Positions 8,220 to 19,500 of a DNA stretch of 64,000 bases are shown piece by piece. The stretch's first letter is position 1. Each line of letters starts with the position of its first letter. Source of the stretch: Legionella sp. PC1000. Lineage in GTDB: Bacteria; Pseudomonadota; Gammaproteobacteria; Legionellales; Legionellaceae. The notes under the pieces are model-generated. The model was not told the DNA's origin and did no database searches. It saw only the letters and a program-made list of their open reading frames with translations. The DNA lies in contig NZ_CP059400.1 of assembly GCF_014109805.1 (NCBI RefSeq), positions 342,001 through 406,000 on the forward strand, given 5' to 3'. Position numbers and translations under genes: made by a program.

Positions 8220-9520
8220 GATTTACCTACGGTGACCAGTAACAATTTATCAGGATTAACTTGGTGTTTGAATGCTTGTTTTACTTGTTCACTGTTTACT
8301 GCATTGATGCGAGCAAGGTAGGTGTCAAGAAAATCTTCAGGTAGATGATAAAAAGTCATGCGTAATAAGATATTTGCAATACTGCGATTACCTGATAAAG
8401 AAAGTGGGAAACTTCCTGTAAGGTATTGTTTTGCCGCATTCATCTCTTCATCAGTTGGGCCTTTATCAATGTAGGCGCGTAACTCATTTTGAATAATATC
8501 TAATGCATCCTTAGTTTGTGAATTTTTCGTTGATAAACTGATGAGAAAAGGCCCTTTCCCTGACATAGGAACAAGCTGGCTGTCTATCCCATAAGTCAAT
8601 CCTTGTTTTTCTCTGACTTCTATAGCGAGTCGAGAAACCAAAGCTCCTCCTCCGAAAATATAATTCCCTACAATCAGTGGGAAGTAATTGGGGTCATGAT
8701 GATCAATACCGAGTTGGCCGAGCCGTATCATGGTTTGTGAGGATGGAAATGGAATATTTATCGTTTCTGCTTGGGTTAATTGAGTGGCTTGGGGGATCAG
8801 GGGGGCAGGATGTCCCTCTGGAAGTTCTTGAGTGAGTTGATCGGCAAGCTGATGTGCTGTCTCACTATTAATTGCACCTACCATAACTAAGATAGCGTTT
8901 TTGGCAACATAATAGCGTTTATTAAACTCAATCACCTGGCTCATATTAATTGACTTGACGGTATTGCTTGTTCCATTAACAGGATGTGCATAGGGATGTT
9001 GTTTGTATAAGGCTTGAAAAAAATGGAGATTGGCAACGTCTTCAGGCGATTCCTGTCGCTGTTCAATGGCCATCATCTGTTGTTTTTTCTCTCTTGAAAA
9101 TTCATGATCAAGAAAGTCTGGATGGTTAATGATTTGTGTAAAGGTATCACTTGCTTTGGCCAATGCTTCCGTGGCGACTAGAGTCCTGAGATTAAATATA
9201 ACCATATCTCGGTTGATCTCAGCTTTATATTGAGCACCAACATCCGCGAGGGATTCGGCTATTGCTGTTGCGTCTCGTCCCGCATTTCCTTGGTCCATCA
9301 AACGGCTGGTCAAGGCGCTTAGGCCGTATTGATCCCCATCATATGCTGATCCTGCCGCAAAAGCCAAGCTGACATCAAGCATAGGCACTTCCATGGCGGG
9401 ATAAAAAATCACCTGAACACCATTTTTAGTGAGCCACTTTTCTGTTTTGAATATACTTGCTGTCGATGTATCTGACAGTGTAATCAGTAATGTTAGAATA
9501 CATGCGCTAAAAATTCTCAT
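8216..9520 (-). CDS. M16 family peptidase-like protein lacking the zinc motif
   Basis: This 434-residue protein has the M16 fold of paired LuxS/MPP-like domains but no HxxEH zinc site; at the equivalent place it reads FAAGSAYDGDQYGLSALTSRLM. The C-terminal half keeps the arginine/tyrosine region (ALVSRLAIEVREKQGLTYG) used for substrate binding in the non-catalytic partner. An N-terminal signal peptide is predicted (first ~21 residues). It overlaps the upstream active M16 gene by 4 nt. The pair resembles the alpha (inactive) and beta (active) subunits of mitochondrial processing peptidase, so a periplasmic heterodimer is likely (inference). Confidence 0.9.
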   Translation of the reverse strand: MRIFSACILTLLITLSDTSTASIFKTEKWLTKNGVQVIFYPAMEVPMLDVSLAFAAGSAYDGDQYGLSALTSRLMDQGNAGRDATAIAESLADVGAQYKAEINRDMVIFNLRTLVATEALAKASDTFTQIINHPDFLDHEFSREKKQQMMAIEQRQESPEDVANLHFFQALYKQHPYAHPVNGTSNTVKSINMSQVIEFNKRYYVAKNAILVMVGAINSETAHQLADQLTQELPEGHPAPLIPQATQLTQAETINIPFPSSQTMIRLGQLGIDHHDPNYFPLIVGNYIFGGGALVSRLAIEVREKQGLTYGIDSQLVPMSGKGPFLISLSTKNSQTKDALDIIQNELRAYIDKGPTDEEMNAAKQYLTGSFPLSLSGNRSIANILLRMTFYHLPEDFLDTYLARINAVNSEQVKQAFKHQVNPDKLLLVTVGKS

Positions 9521-10839
9521 GGTGCAGCCCTTTGTGGTTGAGGTTCTAATATTGCTGTCGTCATATTATTTTCCTGAAAATAACGTTGGGCAGTTTGCTG
9601 GATTTGTTGTGGTGTAATTGCATTAATTGCTTTAGTATATTCACCCGCTTTTTGCCAACCAATCCCGATTGTTTCTAACAAACCTAATTCTGAGGCTTGT
9701 CCAAAAATTGAATCTTTCTCAAAGGTTTTCTGAGCAATGATTTGATGTTTCACTCGTTGCAAATCTTGAGCAGTAACCTGATTTTTTTTCAAATCATCGA
9801 TTTCGTTAAGGAGGCCATTCTGTAAATCACTAATTGTATGGTTTTGACTCGGGGATCCATAAACAATAAATTGGGTTTGATATCTTGTGTAAGGGCTATA
9901 ATAGCTATTTGCATCTGTGGCAATATGTTTGCCACGAATCAGATTTTTAGAAAAACGGGCACTTTCTCCTGCGTCTAAAATTCCAGCAATGATTTCCAGG
10001 GCATAAGGCTCATAGTCTTTTTTAGCAGTGTTCACACTAGGGACGGTATAACCCACCATTAATAAAGGTAATTTTGCTGAGGCTTGAATATGAACAATCT
10101 TTTGACCTAAAGCAGGCGGTTCTTTTTGTAATCTTCTTGCAGGAACAGGGTGTTTTGGCAAAGCACCGAAATAATATTCTGCCAAAGTGCGAACCTGCTC
10201 GGGGTTAACATCTCCTACAACAACCAAGGTCGCATTATTAGGTGCATAATATTTTTTATACCATTCCCTTATGTCTTCAACGGACATGTGTTTCAGGTCG
10301 CTCATCCAGCCAATTACAGGATGATGATAAGGCGCGCTTAGATGCGCTGTTGCCAGAAAACGCTCAAAGGCAAGGGCCTGTGGATTATCTTCAGTGCGAA
10401 GACGCCGTTCTTCCTGGATTACTCTAATTTCTTTGGCAAATTCATTGGCATCAAGAAGCAAATGATTCATGCGATCCGCTTCCAGTTCAAAACTGGCAGC
10501 AAGTTTTGACGCAGCTGTTTTTTCAAAAAAAGCAGTGTAATCATTATTAGTAAATGCATTGGCTTGTCCGCCAATTGCCGCTATGGTTTTAGAAAAGACG
10601 CCTAAAGGGTATTTTTCGGTACCTTTAAACATCATATGTTCTATCGCATGGGATACGCCGGTAATCCCCCCTGGCTCATCAGCAGACCCCACGTTATACC
10701 AAATCATGGATACAACTATAGGCGCCCGGTGATCTTCTTTAACCAATATTTTTAATCCATTATTCAATATAAACTCTTGCACTTGGCTAAAGGTCTGGCA
10801 AGATAGTACCATGAGTAAAGTAAAGAGTATTTTGCGCAC
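9517..10839 (-). CDS. Zinc-dependent M16 family peptidase (catalytic partner)
   Basis: The inverted zinc-binding motif HAIEH is at residues 64-68, with the distal Glu at about 144 (VIQEERR), so this protein is predicted catalytically active. A signal peptide covers the first ~18 residues (LLMVLSCQTFSQ), pointing to a periplasmic location. Length (440) is normal for the short bacterial two-domain M16B members. It is the first gene of M16-M16-rsmD, divergent from ftsY with 61 nt between the starts. Confidence 0.93.
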   Translation of the reverse strand: MRKILFTLLMVLSCQTFSQVQEFILNNGLKILVKEDHRAPIVVSMIWYNVGSADEPGGITGVSHAIEHMMFKGTEKYPLGVFSKTIAAIGGQANAFTNNDYTAFFEKTAASKLAASFELEADRMNHLLLDANEFAKEIRVIQEERRLRTEDNPQALAFERFLATAHLSAPYHHPVIGWMSDLKHMSVEDIREWYKKYYAPNNATLVVVGDVNPEQVRTLAEYYFGALPKHPVPARRLQKEPPALGQKIVHIQASAKLPLLMVGYTVPSVNTAKKDYEPYALEIIAGILDAGESARFSKNLIRGKHIATDANSYYSPYTRYQTQFIVYGSPSQNHTISDLQNGLLNEIDDLKKNQVTAQDLQRVKHQIIAQKTFEKDSIFGQASELGLLETIGIGWQKAGEYTKAINAITPQQIQQTAQRYFQENNMTTAILEPQPQRAAP

Positions 10840-10900
10840 AACTTAACCTCAAAGTAAAAAAGATGATAGAATTTCATATTTTTCAGGATTTGTACACTAT

Positions 10901-11953
10901 ATGATTAAATGGTTTAAACGAAGTCATGATTCCACCTCGGTAGAGGACGATCATTCACAAAGTACTACTGACTCATTGCCTGAAGCTCCTGTAGAAGATA
11001 TCAAACAGGAACAAGAGCCTGCAAAAGAAGGCATTTTTGCACGTTTCAGAAAAGGACTAAGCAAAACCCGTCACCAGCTTGGTGATGGAATTGGCCGGTT
11101 ATTATTAGGGAAAAAAGAAATCAGCCAGGATTTGTTGGATGAGTTAGAAACGCTGTTAGTCAGTGCTGATTTGGGAATGGAGACAACACAAACCGTACTG
11201 GGCCAGTTGACTGAAAGCATGGCTCGCAAACAGTTATCCGATGGTAACGCTGTTTATGAGGCGCTGAAATCTCATTTGCAAATGATTTTAAGCCGGAATA
11301 ATCAGCCTTTAACTTTAGAGACCGCAGATCATTCGCCTTTTGTGATCTTAATGGTTGGGGTGAATGGGGCAGGTAAAACAACTACTATAGGGAAACTGGC
11401 GAAACAATTTCAGCAACAGGGCAAGAAAGTCATGTTGGCTGCAGGAGATACTTTTAGAGCAGCAGCAGTGGAGCAATTGCATGTTTGGGGGGAACGAAAT
11501 GATATCCCAGTAATTGCCCAACATACAGGGGCTGATAGTGCTTCGGTGATTTTTGATGCGCTGCAAGCGGCAAAAGCACGCAAAATGGATGTCTTAATCG
11601 CTGATACTGCTGGTCGATTGCATACACAGGGCAATTTGATGGACGAATTGAAGAAAGTAAAGCGTGTATTGCAGAAACTTTGTCCGGATGCTCCTCATGA
11701 GACGATGTTGATATTGGATGCAAGCATAGGGCAAAATGCTCTGGTTCAAGCACGACAATTTCATGAAGCGATTGGTTTAACTGGAATTACCATGACCAAA
11801 TTGGATGGTACGGCTAAAGGCGGAATTTTGTTTGCTATTGCTAATGAATTAGGGATGCCCTTTCGTTACATAGGGATCGGTGAAGGGATAGAGGATTTAC
11901 GGCCCTTTGATGCTGCGCAATTTGTTGGTGCACTATTCAATGATCACATTTAA
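10901..11953 (+). CDS. ftsY: Signal recognition particle receptor FtsY
   Basis: FtsY is the SRP receptor GTPase that docks ribosome-SRP complexes at the inner membrane. It has an acidic N-terminal A region (about residues 1-45), an N domain (~55-140), and the G domain with GVNGAGKTTTIGKLA (G1), DTFRAAAVEQL, DTAGRL (G3) and TKLDGTAKGG (G4). The C-terminus has GIGEGIEDLRPFDA. Length (350) is short for an enterobacterial FtsY because the A region is brief, which is usual in many gammaproteobacteria. First gene of ftsY-ftsE-ftsX. Confidence 0.97.
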   Translation: MIKWFKRSHDSTSVEDDHSQSTTDSLPEAPVEDIKQEQEPAKEGIFARFRKGLSKTRHQLGDGIGRLLLGKKEISQDLLDELETLLVSADLGMETTQTVLGQLTESMARKQLSDGNAVYEALKSHLQMILSRNNQPLTLETADHSPFVILMVGVNGAGKTTTIGKLAKQFQQQGKKVMLAAGDTFRAAAVEQLHVWGERNDIPVIAQHTGADSASVIFDALQAAKARKMDVLIADTAGRLHTQGNLMDELKKVKRVLQKLCPDAPHETMLILDASIGQNALVQARQFHEAIGLTGITMTKLDGTAKGGILFAIANELGMPFRYIGIGEGIEDLRPFDAAQFVGALFNDHI

Positions 11954-12590
11954 CCAAGTGACGAAACGTTATCCGGGTGGTTTTGAAGCGTTAAGCCAAG
12001 TAAACTTTTCCCTGCAAAAAGGGGAGATGGTTTTTCTTACAGGACATTCAGGCGCAGGAAAAAGTACCTTACTTAAATTGGTCGCTCTTTTAGAATGGCC
12101 TACTTCTGGTCAATTGATCGTAAACGGTTTACGTCTGAATCAGTTAAAAAAACGTGATGTAGCTGCTCACCGAAGTCAACTGGGTATCACTTTTCAATCT
12201 CCTTATTTACTTAATGATCGAACAGTATTTGATAATGTAGCCCTCCCCTTGCAAATTCAAGGTATGGCATATCCCATGATTGCCAAAAGAGTGCATGCAG
12301 CCTTGGATATGGTGGGCCTATTAACCAAGGAAAAAATGCTCCCTGTCCATTTATCAGGGGGTGAACAACAGCGTGTGGGAATTGCGCGTGCTGTAGTACA
12401 CAAGCCAGCATTATTATTGGCCGATGAACCTACTGGAAATCTTGATCCCAAACTTTCTACAGAAATCATGGCTATTTTTGAGCAGTTTAATCGAGTGGGG
12501 GTGAGTATATTAATTGCCACCCATGATTTGGCATTGATCGCAGGAATGAAACATCGTATTGTCATGCTTAAAGGAGGACGAATGTGTTAA
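11940..12590 (+). CDS. ftsE: Cell division ATP-binding protein FtsE
   Basis: FtsE is the ATPase of the FtsEX complex that regulates septal peptidoglycan hydrolysis. Walker A is GHSGAGKST, the signature is LSGGEQQRVGIARA and Walker B is LLLADEPTGNLDP. The frame is open from 11907, but the ATG at 11940 matches the family start (MITFNQVTKRYPGG) and gives 216 residues, near the E. coli 222. It overlaps the end of ftsY by 14 nt. Confidence 0.96.
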   Translation: MITFNQVTKRYPGGFEALSQVNFSLQKGEMVFLTGHSGAGKSTLLKLVALLEWPTSGQLIVNGLRLNQLKKRDVAAHRSQLGITFQSPYLLNDRTVFDNVALPLQIQGMAYPMIAKRVHAALDMVGLLTKEKMLPVHLSGGEQQRVGIARAVVHKPALLLADEPTGNLDPKLSTEIMAIFEQFNRVGVSILIATHDLALIAGMKHRIVMLKGGRMC

Positions 12591-13513
12591 AACGAGCACA
12601 AGCAATCCTTGCTTATCATGTGCAAGCAGCAATACAAAGTTTAAATTTGTTATGCCGCAGACCTTTAGCAACCATGATGACTTCCATAGTGATTGCCATT
12701 GCCTTAGCCTTGCCTGCTCTTTTCTGGGTATTTTCCGATAACATCGCTAAATTAACTTCAAGCTGGCAGAAGGGCGGGCATATTTCTCTTTATTTAAAAC
12801 CGGGTTTGTCTGAAGTGGAGCAACAGCTTGTATTACAAAAAGTGCGTGAAACGGATGGCGTAGCTCAAGTTTCTTTAAAATCATCCAGTGATGGTTTATC
12901 GGAATTAACCCAGCAAGAGGGGATGCAGGATATTATGCGTTATCTTCCTGAAAATCCTTTACCCGCAGTAGTGGATGTTCTACCTGCCTTAATCATTGAC
13001 TCCCCTGCAAAATTGGATTTATTGGCACGGAAATTACAGACCATAGCTCAAGTGGAAAATGCAAAGGTCGATATGGAATGGATAAGCCGCTTGCATGCGC
13101 TTTTAGGTTTTGCTGCCAAGTTTGCAGATGCATTACTCGCTTTATTAGCCATGGCAGTGATTATGATCGTTGGCACTACGTTACGCCTGGCACTTCATAG
13201 TCGACAAGAAGAAATTCAAGTGTTAAAGTTAATCGGAGCCAAAGATGCTTTTATCCTCAGACCTTTTTTATATTCTGGGGTTTGGTATGGTGCCTTAGGG
13301 GCTGTTTTTGCTGTCTTTATGGTGAATATTTTTATCTTCAGTTTGGAAGCTGCTGTGAATCAGTTGGCAGTTGCTTATCAAATGCACTATCCGTTAAAAA
13401 GTTTATCAATGCGACAGATCTTGCTACTTGTTTTATTTGCAGTTATACTAGGATGGATGGGGGCACGTTTATCGGTAAAACGTCAATTGGCTTCCATTGA
13501 GCCCCAATTATAA
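12584..13513 (+). CDS. ftsX: Cell division permease-like protein FtsX
   Basis: FtsX is the membrane partner of FtsE and contacts hydrolase activators in the periplasm. The start is GTG at 12584, 7 nt before the end of ftsE, with a strong AAGGAGG at 12571-12577. A first membrane helix (about residues 25-50) is followed by a periplasmic domain (~55-170) and three C-terminal helices (~175-200, 225-260, 275-295), as in FtsX/MacB-type permeases. Length 309. Confidence 0.94.
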   Translation: MLKRAQAILAYHVQAAIQSLNLLCRRPLATMMTSIVIAIALALPALFWVFSDNIAKLTSSWQKGGHISLYLKPGLSEVEQQLVLQKVRETDGVAQVSLKSSSDGLSELTQQEGMQDIMRYLPENPLPAVVDVLPALIIDSPAKLDLLARKLQTIAQVENAKVDMEWISRLHALLGFAAKFADALLALLAMAVIMIVGTTLRLALHSRQEEIQVLKLIGAKDAFILRPFLYSGVWYGALGAVFAVFMVNIFIFSLEAAVNQLAVAYQMHYPLKSLSMRQILLLVLFAVILGWMGARLSVKRQLASIEPQL

Positions 13514-13563
13514 GCCCCTCTTTTTTTTACCTTATTTACAGAGAAGTTTTAGAGGAAAGAAGC

Positions 13564-14421
13564 ATGAGTCAATATTTGCAACTTGCCGAAATGAATTTAC
13601 CTGTGGGAAGCCTTGATGCTTACATTCACAGGGTTAATCAAATTCCTATGTTGTCTTTAGAGGAAGAAATTGCCTATGCGGAGCGTTTTCATGCTGAAGG
13701 AGATCTTGAGGCTGCGCGATGCTTGGTTCTTGCCCATTTGCGTTATGTTGTCCGTGTAGCTCGTGGTTATTTGGGATATGGCTTGCCCCTGAATGATTTG
13801 ATTCAGGAAGGTAATATTGGTTTGATGAAGGCGGTAAAACGTTTCGACCCTAAGATGGGTGTACGTCTTGTTTCCTTTGCAGTGCATTGGATAAAAGCAG
13901 AAATTCATGAATTTGTTTTGCGTAACTGGCGTATTGTTAAAATTGCAACAACCAAAGCACAACGTAAGTTATTTTTTAATCTTCGCCAAATGAAAAATCG
14001 TTTGGGTTGGATGAGTCATGAAGAGGTAACTGCTGTAGCAAATGATTTGGGTGTAAGTTGTGAAGATGTGCTGGTCATGGAACAACGCTTGAACGCTATG
14101 GATACACCTTATGATGCTCCTGATGCGGATGAACGCGATGAATTTTATACAGCACCTGAGCGTTATTTATTTAATGCTAATGATGATCCTTCTGTTTTGT
14201 TGGAAAAGGAAAATACTGGAGATCATGGACGTGAGAGGCTGATGTTTGCTTTAGAGCAGTTAGATGAGCGCAGCCAGGATATTTTACAACAACGTTGGTT
14301 AGCTGAAGAAAAGTTAACGCTGCATGATTTGGCTAAAAAATACGGGGTATCCGCGGAGCGGGTTAGGCAGCTTGAAAAAAATGCCATGAAAAAACTGCGA
14401 CAATATATAGAAAGCGAGTAA
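13564..14421 (+). CDS. rpoH: RNA polymerase sigma-32 factor RpoH
   Basis: RpoH directs transcription of heat-shock genes. Visible are region 2 ([19 protein letters not shown], then [22 protein letters not shown]), the RpoH box region QRKLFFNLR, and the region 4 helix-turn-helix near the C-terminus ([21 protein letters not shown]). At 285 residues it is full length. The ftsYEX-rpoH order is the classic gammaproteobacterial one. A Shine-Dalgarno GAGGAAAG precedes the ATG. Confidence 0.97.
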   Translation: MSQYLQLAEMNLPVGSLDAYIHRVNQIPMLSLEEEIAYAERFHAEGDLEAARCLVLAHLRYVVRVARGYLGYGLPLNDLIQEGNIGLMKAVKRFDPKMGVRLVSFAVHWIKAEIHEFVLRNWRIVKIATTKAQRKLFFNLRQMKNRLGWMSHEEVTAVANDLGVSCEDVLVMEQRLNAMDTPYDAPDADERDEFYTAPERYLFNANDDPSVLLEKENTGDHGRERLMFALEQLDERSQDILQQRWLAEEKLTLHDLAKKYGVSAERVRQLEKNAMKKLRQYIESE

Positions 14422-14434
14422 ATTTCTTAACGGG

Positions 14435-14515
14435 TAGCCTGGGTGTAGCGAAGCGAAACCCGGGGTTTTCCTCTTGTCATAGATTCTGGGGTTCCGTTTT
14501 GCTACACCCAGGCTA
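14435..14515. repeat. REP-like inverted repeat between rpoH and a convergent hydrolase gene
   Basis: A perfect 15-bp pair (14435-14449 and 14501-14515) surrounds 51 nt. The left arm continues into GAAGCGAAACCCGGGG. Placed between convergent genes, it can act as a bidirectional transcription stop. Sequences of this GGGTGTAGCGAAGCGAAACCC type are, from memory, frequent in Legionella and other gammaproteobacterial intergenic regions. Confidence 0.75.
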
Positions 14516-14527
14516 AGTTTCTGCGAT

Positions 14528-15391
14528 TCATTCCAAAAAATTACAAACCAGCTGTTCTACTCGTTCATCGAGTAAGACGCTCACATGATTTGCATCAGGA
14601 AGGAGGCAAAGTCTGGAATCCGGGTATTTTTTACAGAATTCGATCGATTCTTTAGTACTAATCGTTTTATCTAACTCGCCGTGAATACATAAAAAAGAAA
14701 TGTTGGGTGATTGAGAAATGAAATGATGCAAACGGACCAGCTTAATGTCAAAGCCTGCTTGTTGCTTCATAACCTGACGTAGTTGCAGATAACCATGGCC
14801 GCTTAGTTTAAATTTTTTTGCAATCCGGTTAACCGGACTTCGCATTTGTGTTGGTGATGCAATTAAAATCGCGCGCTCTGGTTTATGATTTAATTGCCAT
14901 TCAGGAAGTTGTCCCGCAATATTCAGAGTATTGAGCAGCATGGAGCCACCAAATGAATGTCCAATGACTGCATAGAAAGGTCCATGTTGATTGATTGTAT
15001 CTTTTAAAATGGCGACTGCATCCGTCCAGGGTAATTGCAAGCCTTTTGCTTCGCCATGTGCTGGGAAATCAAGGGCATATACTTCATATCCTTCTTGATG
15101 CAGAGCCTGGATAATACGAGCCATATATGCTGCGCGTGATATCCATCCATGGGTAATCAATATCTTTTTTCCTTTCGCTTTTTTCTGTGGAGCAAAACGA
15201 TGTAGTACATGATGTCGGGGAAATTCCTGATGAATTACCTCGGTACGTCTTCCTTCAATAAACTCACAAGCCAATTTGGCAAAAGTCCTATATTCTTTTT
15301 CCAAAGGAAAAAAGATAGGAGTAATAAAGGCCTGATAACACAATTGTGCAAGTAAAACATCTCTTACATGGATTAATGATGAAGTCATCAT
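14528..15391 (-). CDS. Alpha/beta hydrolase (lipase/esterase-like)
   Basis: The 287-residue protein has an alpha/beta hydrolase core: LITHGWISRAAYMARII (oxyanion region), YALDFPAHGEAKG, the nucleophile elbow GHSFGG (Ser), and LCIHGELDKTIS with LPDANHVSVL giving the acid and His. The first ~40 residues form an extension. It is convergent with rpoH. A Shine-Dalgarno-like GGGGAT precedes the start. The substrate cannot be told. Confidence 0.85.
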   Translation of the reverse strand: MMTSSLIHVRDVLLAQLCYQAFITPIFFPLEKEYRTFAKLACEFIEGRRTEVIHQEFPRHHVLHRFAPQKKAKGKKILITHGWISRAAYMARIIQALHQEGYEVYALDFPAHGEAKGLQLPWTDAVAILKDTINQHGPFYAVIGHSFGGSMLLNTLNIAGQLPEWQLNHKPERAILIASPTQMRSPVNRIAKKFKLSGHGYLQLRQVMKQQAGFDIKLVRLHHFISQSPNISFLCIHGELDKTISTKESIEFCKKYPDSRLCLLPDANHVSVLLDERVEQLVCNFLE

Positions 15392-15643
15392 GATTATATC
15401 CCCATTAGAGTTTACTCTAAGTGTAGACTAAAAAAGAACATTCTATCATTTTTTATGTTTTCCAAATAATTGCTCAATAGTTATGCCCAATTGTCTACTA
15501 TAACACCATGATGACAAAGAAAAAATCGACTTTATAGATGAGAAGAAAAAGAAGGGAAACAACCTCATGTAATTCATAACTTTATCTCTTTAACTCAATT
15601 TAATAAACTAAGCTGCTAAAAAGTTAATTTCAGGGAGCTTTAG

Positions 15644-16360
15644 ATGCATACTTCAAATTGTATTTATCATGATAATGAGCAAGAACTCCATGGCTTTGTT
15701 GCATATGACAATGCTCGTACTGCTCCACGTCCTGCAGTATTGGTAGTTCATGATTGGTCCGGCCGCAATGAATTTGCGTGTAATAAAGCGAAATTACTTG
15801 CCGAAATGGGTTATGTAGGTTTTGCAGTAGATCTATATGGCGATGGCCAGCTTGGCTCTACTATTGAGGAAAAACAAGCGTTAATGAACCCTTTGATTTC
15901 TGATCAAGCTTTACTACGCCGCCGCATTCAAGCGGGGTATACTGCTGTATGCTCCATGCCTGAAGTTGACAATAAACGGGTTGCAATTATTGGATTTTGT
16001 TTTGGGGGGTTGTGTGCTCTTGAGTTGGCACGTTCTGGAGCGGAACTTAAGGGGGTAGTGAGTTTTCATGGTTTGCTGCACAAGCCAGGCAATTTAAAAT
16101 CTGAACCAATAAAAGCCAAAATTTTAGCTTTGCATGGCTATGATGACCCCATGGTTCAACCTGATAAGGTGCATGCATTTTGCAAAGAGATGACCGAAGC
16201 AAACGTAGATTGGCAGATGCATATGTATGGACACGTACAGCATGCGTTTACTAATCCGCTGGCGTATGATACACAATTGGGAACCATATATAACGCAGTA
16301 GCTGCCCAACGTTCATGGGAAGCCATGATTGTTTTTTTGCAAGAAATTTTGATTAAGTAG
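15644..16360 (+). CDS. Dienelactone hydrolase family protein
   Basis: The nucleophile motif is GFCFGGLCALE, with Cys as in dienelactone hydrolases rather than Ser. The acid/His positions fit LALHGYDDPMV and HVQHAFTNP. The protein is 238 residues with no signal peptide. The ATG has AGGGAGC upstream. It is followed by a hairpin, so it is probably monocistronic. Legionella is not known for chlorocatechol catabolism, so the true substrate is likely another ester or lactone (inference). Confidence 0.9.
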   Translation: MHTSNCIYHDNEQELHGFVAYDNARTAPRPAVLVVHDWSGRNEFACNKAKLLAEMGYVGFAVDLYGDGQLGSTIEEKQALMNPLISDQALLRRRIQAGYTAVCSMPEVDNKRVAIIGFCFGGLCALELARSGAELKGVVSFHGLLHKPGNLKSEPIKAKILALHGYDDPMVQPDKVHAFCKEMTEANVDWQMHMYGHVQHAFTNPLAYDTQLGTIYNAVAAQRSWEAMIVFLQEILIK

Positions 16361-16387
16361 TTTTTAAACGTGATAATGAATATGGAA

Positions 16388-16413
16388 AATGTAGGCTTCA
16401 TTTAGCCTACATT
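16388..16413 (+). terminator. Hairpin after the dienelactone hydrolase gene
   Basis: A 10-bp perfect stem (16388-16397 with 16404-16413) with a 6-nt loop sits 27 nt after the stop codon. There is no clear T run, so termination is likely but not certain. Confidence 0.6.
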
Positions 16414-16592
16414 GTAATATGTACCTAAACTAATATTTGTGGCAGAAATAAAAATGTTCCTGCTGCTGCGTTTTTTTCATAAGCCTTTTACTATTTCTGC
16501 TAAATATAATATCATTGGCTTCACAAAATTCTTACTCGCCTCTTTATTATTAAAAATAAACAATAAAAAAATCAATTTAAAATTGTGAAAAA

Positions 16593-19500
16593 ATGGCGCA
16601 ATTAGTAGGAGTCAATTCAAACTTGAGTTTTTCACCCGAATATAACACTATGAAATTGCATCACTTTTTTGAACGATCGGCTGATAATTATTCAAGCAAT
16701 ATTGCTTTGATTTGTGATAATGCATTTATTTCCTACCAGGAATTAGAAAATCGGGCGAATCAATTAGCTCATTATCTCCATGAGAATAAAATATCCACAG
16801 GCAGCATTGTAGGCATTCTACTAGAGCGTTCTATAGAGTGCTATATTGCTATACTCGCTACTTTAAAAACAGGTGCAGCTTATGTGCCTCTTGAAGTAGA
16901 GTATCCAGACGAACGTATTAATTATATTTTTTCTGATCTGTCCTTTGATGCAGTTTTAACTTCTTCAATGCAATTAGACCAAAAAAATCTGACATGGCCA
17001 ACTTTTTACGCTCTTGATAAGCTTGCCAAAAGAATTTCCAACTACCCTACCCAGAGACTAACTTCCCAAGGTGATTTAAGCACTGATGATTTGTGTTATA
17101 TCATTTACACTTCGGGTTCAACAGGAAAGCCCAAAGGCGTGGAAATTACGCAACGCAGTATTTGTCATTACGTTGAAGTTGCGAGCACACTTTATGATAT
17201 AAAAAGTAATGATAAGGTATACCAAGGTTTTTCATTGGCATTCGATGCTTCTTTAGAAGAGTTTTGGATGGCCTTTGCCAATGGTGCTGCCCTTGTCGCG
17301 TGTACTGCAAAAGAGGTCCGATCCGGTTTAGGTCTGGTTTCCTTTTTACAACAGCATCGGGTTAGTGTTTTTTCTACAGTTCCCACTCTATTGTCTTCTT
17401 TAGAAGGACAATTACCTGATTTGCGTCTTTTAATCTTGGGGGGAGAGACTTGTCCACCCAGTTTGGTTAAGCGCTGGAGCAGATCGGGTCTGCGCATTAT
17501 CAATACTTATGGTCCTACTGAAGCAACGATTATCGCGACTTATGCAGAATGTCATCCTGAGCAAGAAATTACTATTGGTAAAACCCTGCCTGGTTATGAA
17601 GTACTCATTGTGGATGAACAATTGCAGGAAGTAGCTGATGGTGAGGAAGGTGAACTTTGTATTGCTGGAGTTGCCTTGGCACGTGGTTATGTTAATCGAC
17701 CTGAGATTACAGCCGAAAAATTCGTTTTAAATCCTGTAAATAAACATCAACGTTTATATCGAACAGGTGATTTAGTTTCAAGAGATTCTAACGGGAATCT
17801 GCGTTTTGTGGGACGCGTGGATGATCAGGTCAAATTGCGTGGATTTCGCATTGAACTCAATGAAATTGAAGCCGTTATTATGCAATTTGCTGGAGTTAAA
17901 CAAGCAGTGGTTTCTTTGCAAACACTGGAACAACCTATTTTAGTTGCTTATTTGATTCTTGATACATATAACGCGTTCGATGCAAATGAATTTAAAGCTT
18001 TTTTAAGGTCACATTTACCTGATTATATGCTCCCCTCTTTAATCGAAGTTTTGGAAACTCTTCCAGTTTTAGCTAGTGGTAAGGTGAATCGCAAAGAGCT
18101 TCCTAAACCCGTACAACAAAAAGCAGAGAGCCCTTATAATGCGCCTGAATCTGAGTTAGCCAAGGAAATTGCATGGGTTTGGGAAAAAGTATTTGATTGT
18201 AAGAATATTTCCGTAAATGCAGACTTTTTCTATGATTTAGGTGGACACTCATTACATGCGGCAAAAGTAATTTCTAGTTTGCGAAAAATATCTGCTTTAA
18301 AAAACATCTCAATTTTGGATTTATATAAAAATCCAACGATTGCTCAACTGGAGCAGAAGTTTCGTGAACCTAATTTCTATGCACACGTTGAGGAAAATCA
18401 GTCGGCCCCCAAAAAGTATAGTGTGCCCCAATGGAAATATTATTTATGTGGTATTGGTCAGTTTTTTGGCTGCTTATTGCAATATGCGGTAGGTACCTTA
18501 CAACTGCTTGCTGTTATTTTGTGCTACAGCTGGGTTAGTTCTGAGTATTCAATTATTTCCAGAGAATCACAGCTAGCACTTTTAGTATTATTTCTATCGA
18601 TGCCAATCATTTCCTTATTGATAACGATTGGCTTGAAATGGCTCTTACTGGGACGAGTGAAACCAGGAAAATACCCTCTTTGGGGATGGTTCTATTATCG
18701 CTGGTGGTTGGTGCAAAGATTGCAAAAGAATTTGTTTTTAGCCAAATTTTTAGTTGGCTCGCCATTGGCCGGTATTTATTATCGCTTATTAGGGGCCAAA
18801 ATAGGTAAAAATTGTTATTTGGGTTCCATGCAGATTTCTGCCCATGATTCATTAACCATAGGAGATAATACTTCTATTGGTGCTGATTGTAGGCTTAATG
18901 GCTATATTGTTGAGGATGGATGGTTAAAAATTGGAACCATCAATATCGGCAATAATTGTTATGTAGGTTCGCGGGCAGTAGTTGGGTTAAATACCCGGAT
19001 TGAAGATAATGCACTCCTGGATGAAATGTCCATGTTGCCTGATCAGGGTTTAATTCCTCAAGGAACTTACTTTTCGGGTTCTCCTGCAGTCCCTGGTGCT
19101 GTCCCTGTCGACCACGTTACACGGAAAAAAGTTACCGTTGAAGAATCGAGCATGATGAAAAATACTCTTTTTGGTATTTTGCATTACTTAGGCATCATTT
19201 TTGTCATGGGGATATATTACTTATGCTTAATTCCCTCAATCTCTTTGATTAGCTATTACTATGATCAAAGCCATTATTTTACGACTATGTTTTTTGCAAT
19301 ACCTTTAGGGGCAATTCTGTTTTTAGGCTTATATTATTCATGCATTGTACTCTGTAAAAAAGTTATTATGAATAAGATCAAACCTGGCAATTATCCTTTG
19401 AAGAGTGTGTACTATTTTCGTCATTGGCTCATGGTGAAGTTGCTGGATGGGGATGAAATCTCAGTTATGGCGGATACTTTGTATATGCCAGCCTTTTTAC

